Assembly (NCBI GenBank): GCA_003249225.1
Contig: QKJQ01000027.1
Coordinates: 434,001 to 498,000 of the forward strand
Origin: Clostridia bacterium
GTDB lineage: Bacteria > Bacillota > Clostridia > Lachnospirales > Lachnospiraceae
Direction: 5' to 3'
DNA length: 64,000 bases
Position 1 is the first letter of the stretch, and each line of letters begins with the position of its first letter. Both the position numbers and the translations under genes were made by a program. This document shows positions 43,942 to 55,726 of the stretch, piece after piece. Below the pieces are notes generated by a model, which had not been told where the DNA came from, did no database searches, and saw only the letters and a list, made by a program, of their open reading frames with translations.

Positions 43942-44014
43942 AGTTTGCCCCTTTCTGCATAGTTACCATATATGCTTTCTATGCTGTCAAACATACTTTC
44001 TGCTGACTTTTCTT

Positions 44015-44347
44015 TCATTCTTCTTTGGTCTTTTCCAGCCAAAGTTCCAGTAATACAGCTACGTCCGAAGCAAATTCTTTATTGGTCTGTGTTTCTTTCT
44101 TTTGAATTTCTTCCAGTACATCAAAAACAAAGGATTCTGGTCCGAATAATGCCCAGTCCTTTTTCATGTGAAGATCCAGGCAGGAATTCGTCTTGACGGA
44201 AAACTCAAATCGGTTCTTCGCACCCTGCAGATCTGTTGCAGACCGAAGCCAATAATCCGAATTCCCTTTACATTTTATACAATACACACCTCCGGTGCAA
44301 ATTCTGTTTTTGTATTTTTCCCTTAGTTCTTTCTTATCAATCTCCAT
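44015..44347 (-). CDS. Divergent GIY-YIG-like small protein
   Basis: 110 residues similar to a small clostridial group annotated as GIY-YIG nucleases. GGVYCIKCKG takes the place of the GIY motif, and NRFEFS lies where the helix with the catalytic Arg would be; the second YIG is degenerate (YWLRSA). Catalytic activity is doubtful. GGAGG lies eight bases before the chosen ATG; earlier in-frame starts lack one. Confidence 0.62.
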   Translation of the reverse strand: MEIDKKELREKYKNRICTGGVYCIKCKGNSDYWLRSATDLQGAKNRFEFSVKTNSCLDLHMKKDWALFGPESFVFDVLEEIQKKETQTNKEFASDVAVLLELWLEKTKEE

Positions 44348-44562
44348 TATCTTTTCCTCCATACCGATATTGTAATCCATACTGCCCTTACAGTGCAATA
44401 AACGCTCCGTAGAGTCCTGCATAGTTCAACCAAGCCAGCCATCTATGAACTTTCTGTGTGGATTATGTGAATTCCCTTCAGTCCCAGACATTTCATTCGA
44501 TATACCTTTAAACATCATGCATCAAACAAACAACTTTGATGCATGCGCAGGAGGAACGTTAT

Positions 44563-45435
44563 ATGAACCAGACCAGCTTTTATCTCCCGGACTTTTATTA
44601 TGCTAAGTATATGAACCTTATCTTCCATGATCTTATGAAAAAATACCCGGAGTGCTTTTATGAAGATGGGAAGATCAAAGCAGTCTATGGATGCTTTCCT
44701 GGTTCTATATGGAATGGCGGCCGTCTCTCCATGGGAAGCTGTCAAAGAGACAATATCCTTCGTACAATAGAAGAATTCAATTCAAGAGATATTTCCCTGC
44801 GTTTTACCTTTACCAATCCGCTGCTTGAAGAAAAACATCTATACGATACGTTTTGTAATCTTTGCATGAAGCTTGCCGGAAACGGTAAAAATGAAATCCT
44901 TGTGAACTCTCCTCTTCTGGAAGATTATTTACGGACGAACTATCCTGATTTCACTTATGTTTCTTCTACTACAAAATGTTTAACAACAGTCCTGGAAGTG
45001 GAGGAAGAGACAAAAAAAAAGTATTCTCTGATTGTTCTTGATAATTCTTTTAACAATGCAGAGAAACTTTTTCTTTTGAAAAACCCGGAACTATATGAAT
45101 TAGTTGCCGATTCGTTCTGTCAGGATTCCTGCCCGGACCGGTTTGCTCATTATGAGGAGGTTGGCAGGGCACAACTAGAATTCCGGCAGACTGATTTTAA
45201 TAAGTGCAGCCATATAAACCGGGACTTTTATGCTCTTATGAATAACCGGTCTTTTCTTACTGTCGAAGAAATCCACGGCAGATACAAAGAACATGGATTT
45301 TGTCATTTTAAACTTGACGGCAGGGGTTTTAATCGGTTAAAAGTTGCCGAAAGTTACATCTATTACTTTGTGCTGCCGGAACACCGTGACCGTGTCAGGC
45401 TGGCATTTTTTGATGCCATGGATAAATTCAGATAA
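44563..45435 (+). CDS. Protein of unknown function, possibly U32/TIM-barrel-like
   Basis: 290-residue soluble protein I do not recognise with confidence. NGGRLSMG, RFTFTNPLLEEKHLYD, NEILVNSPLLEDYLR and a cysteine pair in CQDSCPDR give it the look of a small TIM-barrel protein of the U32-peptidase type. No membrane segment or signal is present. GGAGG precedes the ATG. It has no operon partner. Confidence 0.6.
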   Translation: MNQTSFYLPDFYYAKYMNLIFHDLMKKYPECFYEDGKIKAVYGCFPGSIWNGGRLSMGSCQRDNILRTIEEFNSRDISLRFTFTNPLLEEKHLYDTFCNLCMKLAGNGKNEILVNSPLLEDYLRTNYPDFTYVSSTTKCLTTVLEVEEETKKKYSLIVLDNSFNNAEKLFLLKNPELYELVADSFCQDSCPDRFAHYEEVGRAQLEFRQTDFNKCSHINRDFYALMNNRSFLTVEEIHGRYKEHGFCHFKLDGRGFNRLKVAESYIYYFVLPEHRDRVRLAFFDAMDKFR

Positions 45436-45601
45436 TCGAATGAGCATACCGCCAAAACAATAAAATTCACAGGAATAACCGGAATACGCAAAGACATCTG
45501 AACCTCGGATCTATTAAATAAACTTTTCTATTCGATGAAGTGGTCAGACTGCTAATTATTACTTATCGTGTTCTATACATTTACAATATTCTTTCCCTTT
45601 A

Positions 45602-46141
45602 TTACATCAGAGAATCATAGAGTTCCTGCGTAGGACGTGGGATCACTGCTGTCTCGACTAACAGTTCGCACTGTGCTTTTGCTGCTTCCACCGCTTCACG
45701 GACAGAACTTACGCTGCCGCTTAAGGTTACAAAACCTTTTCCTCCGATGGCAAACCCGGTTCTTACCTCAATCAGGTATACTTCCGCTGTCTTTGCTGCC
45801 GTATCGGCCGCCTGTATGGCAGAGGCTACAGAATAGAATTCCATAACGCCTATGGCTCCGTCGGTCGGAATCTGGTTGGTGCTGCTGATGGCCGGCATAA
45901 GCTGATCATCTATGTTCGCGATGAAGAATTTATCAACCATGAATTCTCCTGCGACTCTGACCCCTGCTTCCATAGAAGCTTCTACACTTCCGGTATCACC
46001 ACCGATAATGATCATATATTTCCCGGGGCAGATGGTGGATGCCTTCAATAATCTAACTCCGGCTGCTTTCATCATCTCATCACAGGTTTCGATCCCCCTA
46101 GCAATGCTTGAAAGCTCTATCATACATACTGAATTTGACAT
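45602..46141 (-). CDS. pduT: PduT-like tandem BMC shell protein
   Basis: 179-residue trimeric microcompartment shell protein with two BMC folds. Cys38 in the STICPGKY loop matches the Cys38 of PduT, where three copies hold a [4Fe-4S] cluster in the shell pore. The second BMC half begins near residue 95 (GAIGVMEFYSVASAI). It should conduct electrons or carry a cluster across the shell. It follows the PduS-like gene by three bases. No hexameric shell protein is encoded in the window. Confidence 0.9.
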   Translation of the reverse strand: MSNSVCMIELSSIARGIETCDEMMKAAGVRLLKASTICPGKYMIIIGGDTGSVEASMEAGVRVAGEFMVDKFFIANIDDQLMPAISSTNQIPTDGAIGVMEFYSVASAIQAADTAAKTAEVYLIEVRTGFAIGGKGFVTLSGSVSSVREAVEAAKAQCELLVETAVIPRPTQELYDSLM

Positions 46142-46144
46142 ACC

Positions 46145-47503
46145 CTATGCCTCCTTTGCTCTTCTGATTTTAATTCCTGCTGGCGTTACTTCAACTACTT
46201 TACCACTGATACCACAGTGAATGTTAGCAGAAAGTCCGGTATCATCGGCTTTCCCTATCAATTCATTCATGCTTACGGTATCTCCGGCTTGTTTTTGCGG
46301 TATCGCTGGCTTTCCGATGTGCTGTGACATTGGTATAACAATTTCATCCGGTCTTAGTTCATTGCAGGAATGTGCATGCAGCCCATTGTATTTACTTAAG
46401 TTCAGTCTTGCAATAAGGCGATCGGTCGGCACTTTACTCAGTTCGATCGATTCTCTAGCTTTTGGTTCCATATTTTTCTCAGGGTTAATTCCTTTTTCAC
46501 GAAGTTTGCCCTTCATATAATCATTCACCCTGCGCGGTGATAACCCCATAGGACAGGAGAACATCTCACAAAGTCCACAGCTGCTGCAGTTAGCGGAATC
46601 ACCGAAATTCTTATCAAATTCTTCCATATCATCGATCAGATCTTCGCGCCAGACATTACGCATGACAAGATGTGGCTTGATCCGGTGTCCCGTCTGATAT
46701 CTTGGACATAGGTCCGTACACATACGGCACTGTATACAGGCACTTCTTGCCTGGTGTTTCAGCCTGTCCATGCTGACCTGGCTCTTTTTGATCAGATAGT
46801 GATCAGACGGCAATACAATAATGTTACCCATGGTCTTGTTAACTACCAGTTTATCGATCTGCGCAGCATCTGCGATCACTTTTCCCATCATTGGTCCGCC
46901 GAGAATGATCCGGTAATCATCCAGTACAGGCCCAGCTGCGTTGATGCACTCCCGGACTGAGGTTCCGATCGGAACTTTCAGCATGATCGGTTCTTTCACT
47001 TCACCAACGACCGAAAGATATTTATCATATACGTTCTTACCTTCTGTTACCGCATCATACACACCGATAACGGTTGCTACATTACTTACGACCGTACCGA
47101 CCTGAAGCGGAAGTCCTCTTTCCGGCACACATTTTCCTGTCACCTGCTGAACAATAATCTGTTCGTCTCCTGCCGGATAGAAGGTCTTCATTTTAAAGAT
47201 TTCGATTTTCGCATTGTTCTTTGCTATGGAAGCTTCGAGTGCTGCAATTTCTTCTTTATATTTTCCTTTTAAAGCAATAACTGCCTTTGTAGCCTGAAGA
47301 TGTTCAGCGATCATCATGACCCCAAGAACCAGTTTATCTGTAAAAGTTCTTGTCATGTATTTATCTGTTTCGATCAAAGGCTCACATTCTGCGGCATTTA
47401 CAATAAAGTATTCTGCTTTTGCATCAAGTTTTACGTGTGTCGGGAATCCCGCACCTCCGGCACCAACAATGCCGGCCGCTTTCACCGCTTCTACTAAATT
47501 CAT
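46145..47503 (-). CDS. pduS: PduS-like RnfC-family electron transfer protein
   Basis: 452 residues. The N-terminal FMN/NADH-binding part (GIVGAGGAGFPTHVKL) is shared with RnfC and NuoF. Two [4Fe-4S] motifs follow (CIQCRMCTDLCP and CSSCGLCEMFSCP), then an SLBB-like C-terminus. In Pdu systems PduS reduces cobalamin and pairs with PduT. AAGGAGA precedes the ATG. It lies between pduQ- and pduT-like genes on one transcript. Confidence 0.9.
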   Translation of the reverse strand: MNLVEAVKAAGIVGAGGAGFPTHVKLDAKAEYFIVNAAECEPLIETDKYMTRTFTDKLVLGVMMIAEHLQATKAVIALKGKYKEEIAALEASIAKNNAKIEIFKMKTFYPAGDEQIIVQQVTGKCVPERGLPLQVGTVVSNVATVIGVYDAVTEGKNVYDKYLSVVGEVKEPIMLKVPIGTSVRECINAAGPVLDDYRIILGGPMMGKVIADAAQIDKLVVNKTMGNIIVLPSDHYLIKKSQVSMDRLKHQARSACIQCRMCTDLCPRYQTGHRIKPHLVMRNVWREDLIDDMEEFDKNFGDSANCSSCGLCEMFSCPMGLSPRRVNDYMKGKLREKGINPEKNMEPKARESIELSKVPTDRLIARLNLSKYNGLHAHSCNELRPDEIVIPMSQHIGKPAIPQKQAGDTVSMNELIGKADDTGLSANIHCGISGKVVEVTPAGIKIRRAKEA

Positions 47504-47542
47504 TCTATCTCCTTATCTGCGCCCATTCTGCGCATATCGTAA

Positions 47543-48676
47543 TCAGACTGCATTTTTACCTTCATAGGCTCTGATGAAAAGTTCTCTTAGTTCCTCCCGC
47601 GTACACTCTCTGGGATTCGTTGATGTACATGGATCATTAAACGCAGATTCCACCATCAATGGTAATACTTTATCAAAATCCTGTCTCGTCACACCGGCAG
47701 CTTTTATACTGGCTGGTATGTTCAGCTTACTGATATAGTTCCTCATGGCACGAATCAGGTTCATGGTACTCTGACGCTCGTTCGCACAGTCAAGCCAGAT
47801 GAGTCTGGCTACTTTTGCGTACCGCTTGTTTGCTTCTGTCAATGTATCATAAAGACCGGCATTGAATGCGATTACGTAAGGAAGCAGTAAAGCATTTGCT
47901 TTCCCATGAGGTATATGAAAATGTGCACCCAGGGTATGTGCCATGGAGTGGTTGATCCCTAGTCCTGAGTTGCTGAAGGCAATTCCGGCAAGGCAGGAAG
48001 CATTGTGCATTCTCTGTCTGAGTTCTACATTGTCAGGGCTGACAAAGACCTGAATCAGGAACTTATTAGCCAGTTTGATTGCCTTTTCTGCAAGTGCATC
48101 CGTAAAATCATTCCGTGCAGTACAGACAAATGCTTCAATGGCATGTGTCAGTACATCCATTCCTGTATCGGAGGTTATAGTCCTTGGTACACTTTTTGTG
48201 AGTTCTGCATCGAGAATTGCAATCTCAGGCAGCATGCTTTCATCCACAAGAGGATACTTTGTATCCGTGTCTGTGTCCGTAATAACTGCAAATTTTGTTA
48301 CTTCCGAACCGGTCCCGCTCGTTGTCGGAATCGCTATGAATTTGACCTTAACGCTTGAATCCTGCTGATGAGCAAAAAAGATCATACCTTTGGCTGCATC
48401 GATCGGTGAACCACCACCCAGTGCAACAACTGTATCCGGTCTGAAATCCAGTAATACTTCAACACCCTTTACTACAGTCTTCACATCCGGATTTGGTTTG
48501 ACCTCACTGAAAATAGTATGAGGAACTCCCTCCAAATGTCTTGTAATATATTCTGTCATTTTTGACTGGACCATAAAATGATCTGTAATGATCAGAACTT
48601 TACTGCTTCCTACAAGCGCATCTTTCAAACCATCACCCAGTTTGATCTCTGTCTTGCTGCTAAATGTACTGTACAT
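47543..48676 (-). CDS. pduQ: PduQ-like iron-containing alcohol dehydrogenase
   Basis: 377-residue class III alcohol dehydrogenase that reduces aldehyde to alcohol and regenerates NAD. GGGSPIDAAKG binds the cofactor; the metal ligands lie in the HAIEAF, GINHSMAHTLGAHFHIPHG segments. Closest by content to 1-propanol dehydrogenase of microcompartments, supported by its neighbours. AAGGAGG lies nine bases before the ATG; a 17-codon upstream extension is unlikely. Confidence 0.87.
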   Translation of the reverse strand: MYSTFSSKTEIKLGDGLKDALVGSSKVLIITDHFMVQSKMTEYITRHLEGVPHTIFSEVKPNPDVKTVVKGVEVLLDFRPDTVVALGGGSPIDAAKGMIFFAHQQDSSVKVKFIAIPTTSGTGSEVTKFAVITDTDTDTKYPLVDESMLPEIAILDAELTKSVPRTITSDTGMDVLTHAIEAFVCTARNDFTDALAEKAIKLANKFLIQVFVSPDNVELRQRMHNASCLAGIAFSNSGLGINHSMAHTLGAHFHIPHGKANALLLPYVIAFNAGLYDTLTEANKRYAKVARLIWLDCANERQSTMNLIRAMRNYISKLNIPASIKAAGVTRQDFDKVLPLMVESAFNDPCTSTNPRECTREELRELFIRAYEGKNAV

Positions 48677-48794
48677 ATGCGCTTTTCCTCCTTGGAACCT
48701 ATAGAAAACACAAAGAAAAGAAACCATTCACTCTTGATTTGTGTGGTTTTTGCTCTGTTTTGTGTCTTTTTGTGTTGTCTTTTCTGTTATTAAC

Positions 48795-48823
48795 AAGTTA
48801 CCTCTTTTTATGGCTTTTGTCAA
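48795..48823 (-). promoter_or_regulatory. Predicted promoter of the pduQ-pduS-pduT operon
   Basis: Minus-strand TTGACA (48818-48823), 17 bases and TAACTT (48795-48800), about 115 bases before the start codon. The leader between is rich in ACACAAAA-type runs. Confidence 0.45.
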
Positions 48824-48911
48824 GGCATTTCATTTATTTTTGTTAATTATTTATCAATAAATTTACTATGTAAACATCACAATAGTATAAACTCATTGAA
48901 AACCGTAAAAC

Positions 48912-48968
48912 AGAAAAAATAAGGGAAGTGCCATAGCTCATTAAATGGAGCATGTCAATCTTCCCTTA
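48912..48968 (-). terminator. Terminator of the katG gene
   Basis: Eleven-base perfect arms AATAAGGGAAG and CTTCCCTTATT, with a GCTC/GAGC helix in the loop; reading the minus strand it ends in TTATTTTTTCTG. Confidence 0.75.
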
Positions 48969-49033
48969 TTGTTAGCGTTTCCTGTTACTGCTTTCTAAAA
49001 TCATTTTTTGTCTGTGACAAATTCCAGATTATA

Positions 49034-49104
49034 CTTCTATTCTGCTATTCTGCTTTTCTTCTTTTCTGCTTTTCTGCTTTTCTTTTATTCTCCTATTCTG
49101 CTAT

Positions 49105-49106
<2 letters not shown>
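49034..49106. repeat. Tandem TTCTGCTTTTC/TATTCTGC repeat at the katG stop
   Basis: About seven copies of a ten-base TTCTGCTATTC-like unit run up to and into the last codon of katG. On the katG strand the tract is A/G-rich. Confidence 0.82.
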
Positions 49107-51303
<2,197 letters not shown>

Positions 51304-51343
51304 CTATCGCTATTACGACTCAAGAATTAATGATTTATATTCT

Positions 51344-51372
51344 GACATTATTCATATTTTAAAGATAATGTC
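51344..51372 (-). promoter_or_regulatory. Inverted repeat upstream of katG
   Basis: GACATTAT (51344-51351) and ATAATGTC (51365-51372) form a perfect eight-base inverted repeat. A TTGAAT-N16-TATAAT promoter reads toward katG from about 30 bases further upstream. The sequence is only loosely like a PerR box. Confidence 0.5.
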
Positions 51373-51560
51373 GCATTTTATACTTGCATTTTCTATTATA
51401 AATATATTTTTTACTTATTCAATGGGAAATTATGTTTATCTTTATAAAAAAAACAGAACAAAGATGGATTGGATATACGATAAAATACAATTCTTCTTGT
51501 TCTGTTACTTCGTACGATAAACAACGATTCTTACAGGAATGCTGTTACTATTCAATCTGA

Positions 51561-53675
51561 CTACGGCTTCTTCAACGGTTCCGGCCTGGAGAACAGATAT
51601 CCCTGGATAATGTGTACACCGATGCTTTCCAGCTTCTCTAACTGTTCCTTTGTTTCAACCCCTTCTGCCACCAGTTTATAATCATAAACACTGGCAATTC
51701 GCGTTATGATTTTGATTAGTTCAAAAACTCTTTCATCGGTAAGTATCCGGTCAATAAAGGATTTATCCATCTTAAGTTCATCAAATTCAATGTCCGCAAG
51801 ATATTTGAGCGATGAATATCCGGTTCCAAAGTCATCAATGGAGATTTTGATTCCCATCTGACGTATTGTATTTGTAATCTCTTTTACTTCATCGATCTTC
51901 GTTATGAAGATTTCTTCGGTGATTTCCAGAATCAGTCTTTCCGGTGGTATACTATACTTAATAAGCAGTTCCTTGATATAAGGTATTATGCTTTTACCAA
52001 AAAGATTCGTCGGGAATATATTAATTGAAATATTGATTTCCTTACCATATTTTTCTGTAAGCAGATGGTATTCACTCAATGCATGGTCCAGCATATACTC
52101 TGTAAATCTTGATGTTAGATTCTGTTCATGGATCACTGGAAGAAACACAGACGGACTGACAATACCATTTTGCTCATTGATCCACCTCACGAGAACTTCA
52201 ACACCCACAACTTCATTTGTAAGACTGTCTCTTTTTTCCTGATAGAATGGAACGAACTCATTACATTCAAACGCATTCGCTATTTTTAGCGTCAATGTGA
52301 ACTTGTCCGACATTTCAGCTCTCATCTTATCACTATAGAGAATGATACCCTCGATTTGATTTTCCTTTTTTATTCGCATGGCAATCGTTGTTTTCTCATA
52401 AAGGTCGGAAAAACATTCACCATGCTCTCCATAATACGCAACAGCAAAGAGGTATTCAACAGACTTTGCGTATTCAATGGAACTTGAAAACTCATAAAGA
52501 TCCTGTTTTAAGTGCTGCAGTTTGTTCTGAAGCACATCTTTATTATCAAGTTCAACCCAAAGTGCAAATTCATTGCTCTTTGTTCTTGCACTGTAAAATT
52601 CATGTCGTCTGTTTGTCAGAAACAATGCTATATCTGCTATATACTCATTACCCTTTCCATAGCTATAGATCGCATTGATTGTACTTAAGCCATTAATATT
52701 GACCAATATCAAGGCTCCATCTTTTATACCGTTCTTAATTGTACTGTCAACGTAATTTTGAAGTCCATACAGATTAAGCAGCTTTGTCATATCGTCATGA
52801 TACGCAAGATACACGATTTCGTTATTTTTTTTCTTAATGTCCTGCTGTGCATTTTCCAGGTTGTCGATCATATTGTTGTAACCATGGATCAGATGATTGA
52901 TTTCATTTTCCGTTACACTAACCTCGACTTTTTGATATTTACCTGCTGCGAGCCGATCCATTCCATTAACAACAAGTGCAATCGGTGTTGTAAGATACCG
53001 GATTATCCCATTGAAAATGTACACAATCATTATAAAAACGACAAGAATAACACCGAGCATGATAATAAGAATGTTATTCGCAGAGGCGTTAAAGTCAACC
53101 GTATAGGATGTTGCCACAACAATCCAGTCCCAAGCTGCAAAGTATTCCGCATATACAAGCTTATTCCCAATGTCGTTTTGGTATGGCAATGCCCAGTTGT
53201 ATTCCAGATACCCGCCGCCATTTTTTGCAATCTCGATTGTCTCCTGTACAATATACCGGGATGCATCCTTCGGATCTTTCGTATTCCATACGTACTCTCC
53301 CTCGAGTGTAGGATGCATTACTTCATAACCTTCACTGTTATATACAATAAAATACCCATACTTTCCAAGATAAATGTTACTTGTCTTTGTTCTTGTCCCA
53401 TCCGAATTTTTGGGACCGATAAGAATGTTTTTTACTTTTTCCTGTGCATCGTCGAGTGTCAAATCTCCATTTTCTTCATGATCATATTCGACCTGTATTA
53501 ATTCCATTGCTTGCTGTACACTATTTTTTAAAATTTCAGAGCCCTTTTCATCCAATGATTTTTTTGCAATAAAAAAACCAAACATCCCTACCATTAATGT
53601 TGCCCCAAGCAGAATCAAGCTGAATATCAGCACCATTTTATTGTGAAATGTGAGGCGTACAGGTCGTCTTTTCAT
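51561..53675 (-). CDS. c-di-GMP phosphodiesterase with Cache sensor and degenerate GGDEF
   Basis: 704 residues. A membrane helix, an extracellular sCache-like sensor (about 40-200; GYFIVYNSEGYEVMHPTLEG), a second helix and a HAMP segment precede a GGDEF-like domain whose signature is KSNEF near 366-370, so it cannot make c-di-GMP. The EAL domain has EVLVR starting at Glu493, plus NIFPTN, LEITEE, DDFGTGYSS, KMDKS and IQGYLFSRP, so hydrolysis is likely. AAAGGA precedes the ATG. Confidence 0.88.
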   Translation of the reverse strand: MKRRPVRLTFHNKMVLIFSLILLGATLMVGMFGFFIAKKSLDEKGSEILKNSVQQAMELIQVEYDHEENGDLTLDDAQEKVKNILIGPKNSDGTRTKTSNIYLGKYGYFIVYNSEGYEVMHPTLEGEYVWNTKDPKDASRYIVQETIEIAKNGGGYLEYNWALPYQNDIGNKLVYAEYFAAWDWIVVATSYTVDFNASANNILIIMLGVILVVFIMIVYIFNGIIRYLTTPIALVVNGMDRLAAGKYQKVEVSVTENEINHLIHGYNNMIDNLENAQQDIKKKNNEIVYLAYHDDMTKLLNLYGLQNYVDSTIKNGIKDGALILVNINGLSTINAIYSYGKGNEYIADIALFLTNRRHEFYSARTKSNEFALWVELDNKDVLQNKLQHLKQDLYEFSSSIEYAKSVEYLFAVAYYGEHGECFSDLYEKTTIAMRIKKENQIEGIILYSDKMRAEMSDKFTLTLKIANAFECNEFVPFYQEKRDSLTNEVVGVEVLVRWINEQNGIVSPSVFLPVIHEQNLTSRFTEYMLDHALSEYHLLTEKYGKEINISINIFPTNLFGKSIIPYIKELLIKYSIPPERLILEITEEIFITKIDEVKEITNTIRQMGIKISIDDFGTGYSSLKYLADIEFDELKMDKSFIDRILTDERVFELIKIITRIASVYDYKLVAEGVETKEQLEKLESIGVHIIQGYLFSRPEPLKKP

Positions 53676-54068
53676 TTTTACTTTTCCTTTGTTTTTTAGA
53701 GTTTATGAAGCCCGTTTTCATGTTCGATCTTACATATTGAATCCAGATAACTTTTGACTTTGGTATTATAACGTATATTATATTTCATATTATACATTAT
53801 ATATCATATCTCATTATATATCATACCACATGAAATAACAAAATTCTTTTTTTGCCAAAATAAAAGTTTTACTTCTCAATTAAGCATATGCCAATTACGA
53901 CCCTTGAAATTAAAAAAGATATTCATTATCTTGTAATTCATAAAAAAGGCAGCCTTATGAACGACTGCCTCTGAAAACAAGCTCCTGTATTTAATTTTTG
54001 TAATCAACACAATTCTACTTATTCTTATACTTATTCTACTACTTATTCTTATACTTATTCTTATACTT
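53676..54068. other. Intergenic region upstream of the EAL protein gene
   Basis: About 390 very AT-rich bases. 53756-53830 is built from TATATCAT/ATTATA-type repeats. The terminator of the AhpD-like gene and a tandem repeat lie at the right end. No gene seen. Confidence 0.5.
53947..53970 (-). terminator. Terminator of the AhpD-like gene
   Basis: AGGCAG (53947-53952) pairs with CTGCCT (53965-53970); the minus strand continues with TTTTTTA. Confidence 0.7.
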
Positions 54069-54082
54069 CTACATATTCTTTT
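54011..54082. repeat. Tandem TACTTATTCTTA repeat over the AhpD-like stop codon
   Basis: About six copies of a 12-base TACTTATTCTTA unit, some shortened, cross the stop of the minus-strand gene and encode its last few residues. Confidence 0.85.
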
Positions 54083-54656
54083 TCTCTTTGTTCGTCATCA
54101 AAATAAAATCACAGGCTTCCAAAAATCCTGCCGGTTGTATTCCAAAACCCTGAATTACTCTTGTCCAGTAATCGACCTGTGCAATCGTTGTAACAATCGT
54201 TGCGAATTCCTTTTCATTGAATGCTTTTTTCATAGCTTCGACCACTTCTGTGTCATGCCTGATCGGAGTTCTTACCAGTCCCCTGCAATAGGCCAGAACA
54301 AGTCTCTCCCTTTTCGAAAAGGTACTGACATTTTCTAGCGGAAGCAGTTCCTGCATTCCTTTTATCTCATCGTTTGTAATTCCATATTCACGAAAACGAT
54401 CACTGTTCATATCGATACAGAACGGACAGGCGATCAAAAGACTGACCTGCATACGGATCAGCTTCAGCATTCTTTTATTTACCCTGCCCTTCTTATGAGC
54501 AATCAGTCCCTCCAAGATCATGGAACTGACAAAAGCCTTTGGTGTCCAGAGCAGCAGCCTGGCCGGCATCATCTTGTGACCTATTCTTTCTTCCGCAAAG
54601 TTCAGGATATACTCAACAGGTCTTGGAATACTGGGCTCTTTAATAAAGGTATTCAT
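54069..54656 (-). CDS. Carboxymuconolactone decarboxylase/AhpD-like protein
   Basis: 195-residue helical protein of the CMD family. The redox motif CPFCIDMNS provides the CxxC pair; the upstream Glu and a following Asn/Asp replace the usual Glu and His of AhpD. Members act as peroxidase partners or decarboxylases. GGAGG lies eight bases before the ATG used. Monocistronic; the exact role is unknown. Confidence 0.8.
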   Translation of the reverse strand: MNTFIKEPSIPRPVEYILNFAEERIGHKMMPARLLLWTPKAFVSSMILEGLIAHKKGRVNKRMLKLIRMQVSLLIACPFCIDMNSDRFREYGITNDEIKGMQELLPLENVSTFSKRERLVLAYCRGLVRTPIRHDTEVVEAMKKAFNEKEFATIVTTIAQVDYWTRVIQGFGIQPAGFLEACDFILMTNKEKKNM

Positions 54657-54870
54657 AGGTTTAACCTCCACGAACGAAACTTATTTTAGGCATGATGGGG
54701 TGTCATTATATTAACTTTGTTAAAAACGTTGTAAACCTTTACTATCTTTGCTTGTTTTATTATAGCACTGCAGCAAAGCTCTTACAATGGTGTCATTTTT
54801 GCCGTACGAACGCATCCTGCATGAAGTGCTTTTTCATTTATAGGAAAGGTAATGAAATATCCTGAAAATT

Positions 54871-54898
54871 AAAAAAGGGCAGGCATCTCTGCTCACCC
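54871..54898 (-). terminator. Terminator overlapping the PHP gene stop
   Basis: GGGTGAGCA and TGCCTGCCC pair around a GAGA loop with two wobbles and one mismatch; T6 follows on the minus strand. The stop codon lies inside the stem. Confidence 0.65.
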
Positions 54899-55726
54899 TG
54901 TAACGTACTCCAGAATCTCATCAGGAACAACAAAGTTTCCCTCTCCGATTCCAATTCTGATCTGTGGGCGGTTCCTTCCATGGAAATCTGTTCCGCCGCA
55001 CTTTCGAAAGCCAAACATTTCTATGAATCTGCCGCATCGTTCCTGATCTTCCCGCGTAAATGACGGATAATGGTATTCCATTCCATCAAGACCCATTTTC
55101 TGCAGGTCTTTCAGAAAGCTTTCAGCTTCTGAATCTGTCATACCAGCTAATCCAATTGGCAGATGACAGTGCGCTAAAAAAGCTCTCCCTCCGGCAGAAT
55201 GAATTGCCAGAAGTGCTGCCTCTGGTTCCAGCAGTTCCTCTTCCAGAAACGAAATCCGGTCCAGATAATTTCCCCAGGATTCTTTCATATCATTTGTATA
55301 GCCCTTTGCTACCAGGTATTTTGCGATGGCCTGACGATCCATTGAACCACCTGTCTGAAAGGGCAGGACCTCTGCGAAAGAAACGGTAACTCCCATCTCA
55401 CGTAACAGTTCAAATACGCGGTCAAGACATCCTTCTTTCCTTGTGCGGTATGCTTTATAGATCTTCTGAAATGTTTCGTTCTCTTTGTTGATGTTTAACC
55501 CCAGAACATGCAGTCTTCTGCCCAAAAAACGTACATCAAATTCAATCCCCGGGATCAGCTTCACCCCAATTCTTTGTGCTTCTTCTGCCGCCTCATCAAG
55601 GCCTTCAACACAGTCATGATCTGTTATCGCGACCGCTTTTAATCCGGTTTCTTTTGCAAGTCTTATTAATTCTGTCGGAGTATAGGATCCGTCAGAAATC
55701 GTCGTGTGTGTATGTAAATCTATCAT
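54893..55726 (-). CDS. PHP-domain phosphoesterase (nucleoside 3',5'-bisphosphate phosphatase/RNase AM-like)
   Basis: 277 residues. The PHP metal site is intact: DLHTHTTISDG, TDHDCVEG, GIEFDV, AHCHLP and GTDFHG. Relatives remove phosphate from 3',5'-bisphosphonucleotides such as pAp and trim RNA 5' ends. There is no polymerase domain. AGGAG precedes the ATG. Monocistronic. Confidence 0.85.
   Translation of the reverse strand: MIDLHTHTTISDGSYTPTELIRLAKETGLKAVAITDHDCVEGLDEAAEEAQRIGVKLIPGIEFDVRFLGRRLHVLGLNINKENETFQKIYKAYRTRKEGCLDRVFELLREMGVTVSFAEVLPFQTGGSMDRQAIAKYLVAKGYTNDMKESWGNYLDRISFLEEELLEPEAALLAIHSAGGRAFLAHCHLPIGLAGMTDSEAESFLKDLQKMGLDGMEYHYPSFTREDQERCGRFIEMFGFRKCGGTDFHGRNRPQIRIGIGEGNFVVPDEILEYVTG

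Larger units (their letters stand above)
48677..49104. other. Intergenic region between pduQ and katG
   Basis: About 430 bases, holding the katG terminator hairpin, the pduQ promoter and a tandem repeat that touches the katG stop (all listed). I searched for a cobalamin riboswitch-like layout and saw none. Confidence 0.5.

Noticed and set aside
48912-48968. Riboswitch in the pduQ leader
   Set aside because: The hairpin lies upstream of the predicted pduQ promoter, ends in T-rich sequence on the katG side, and lacks cobalamin riboswitch landmarks, so it is taken as the katG terminator.
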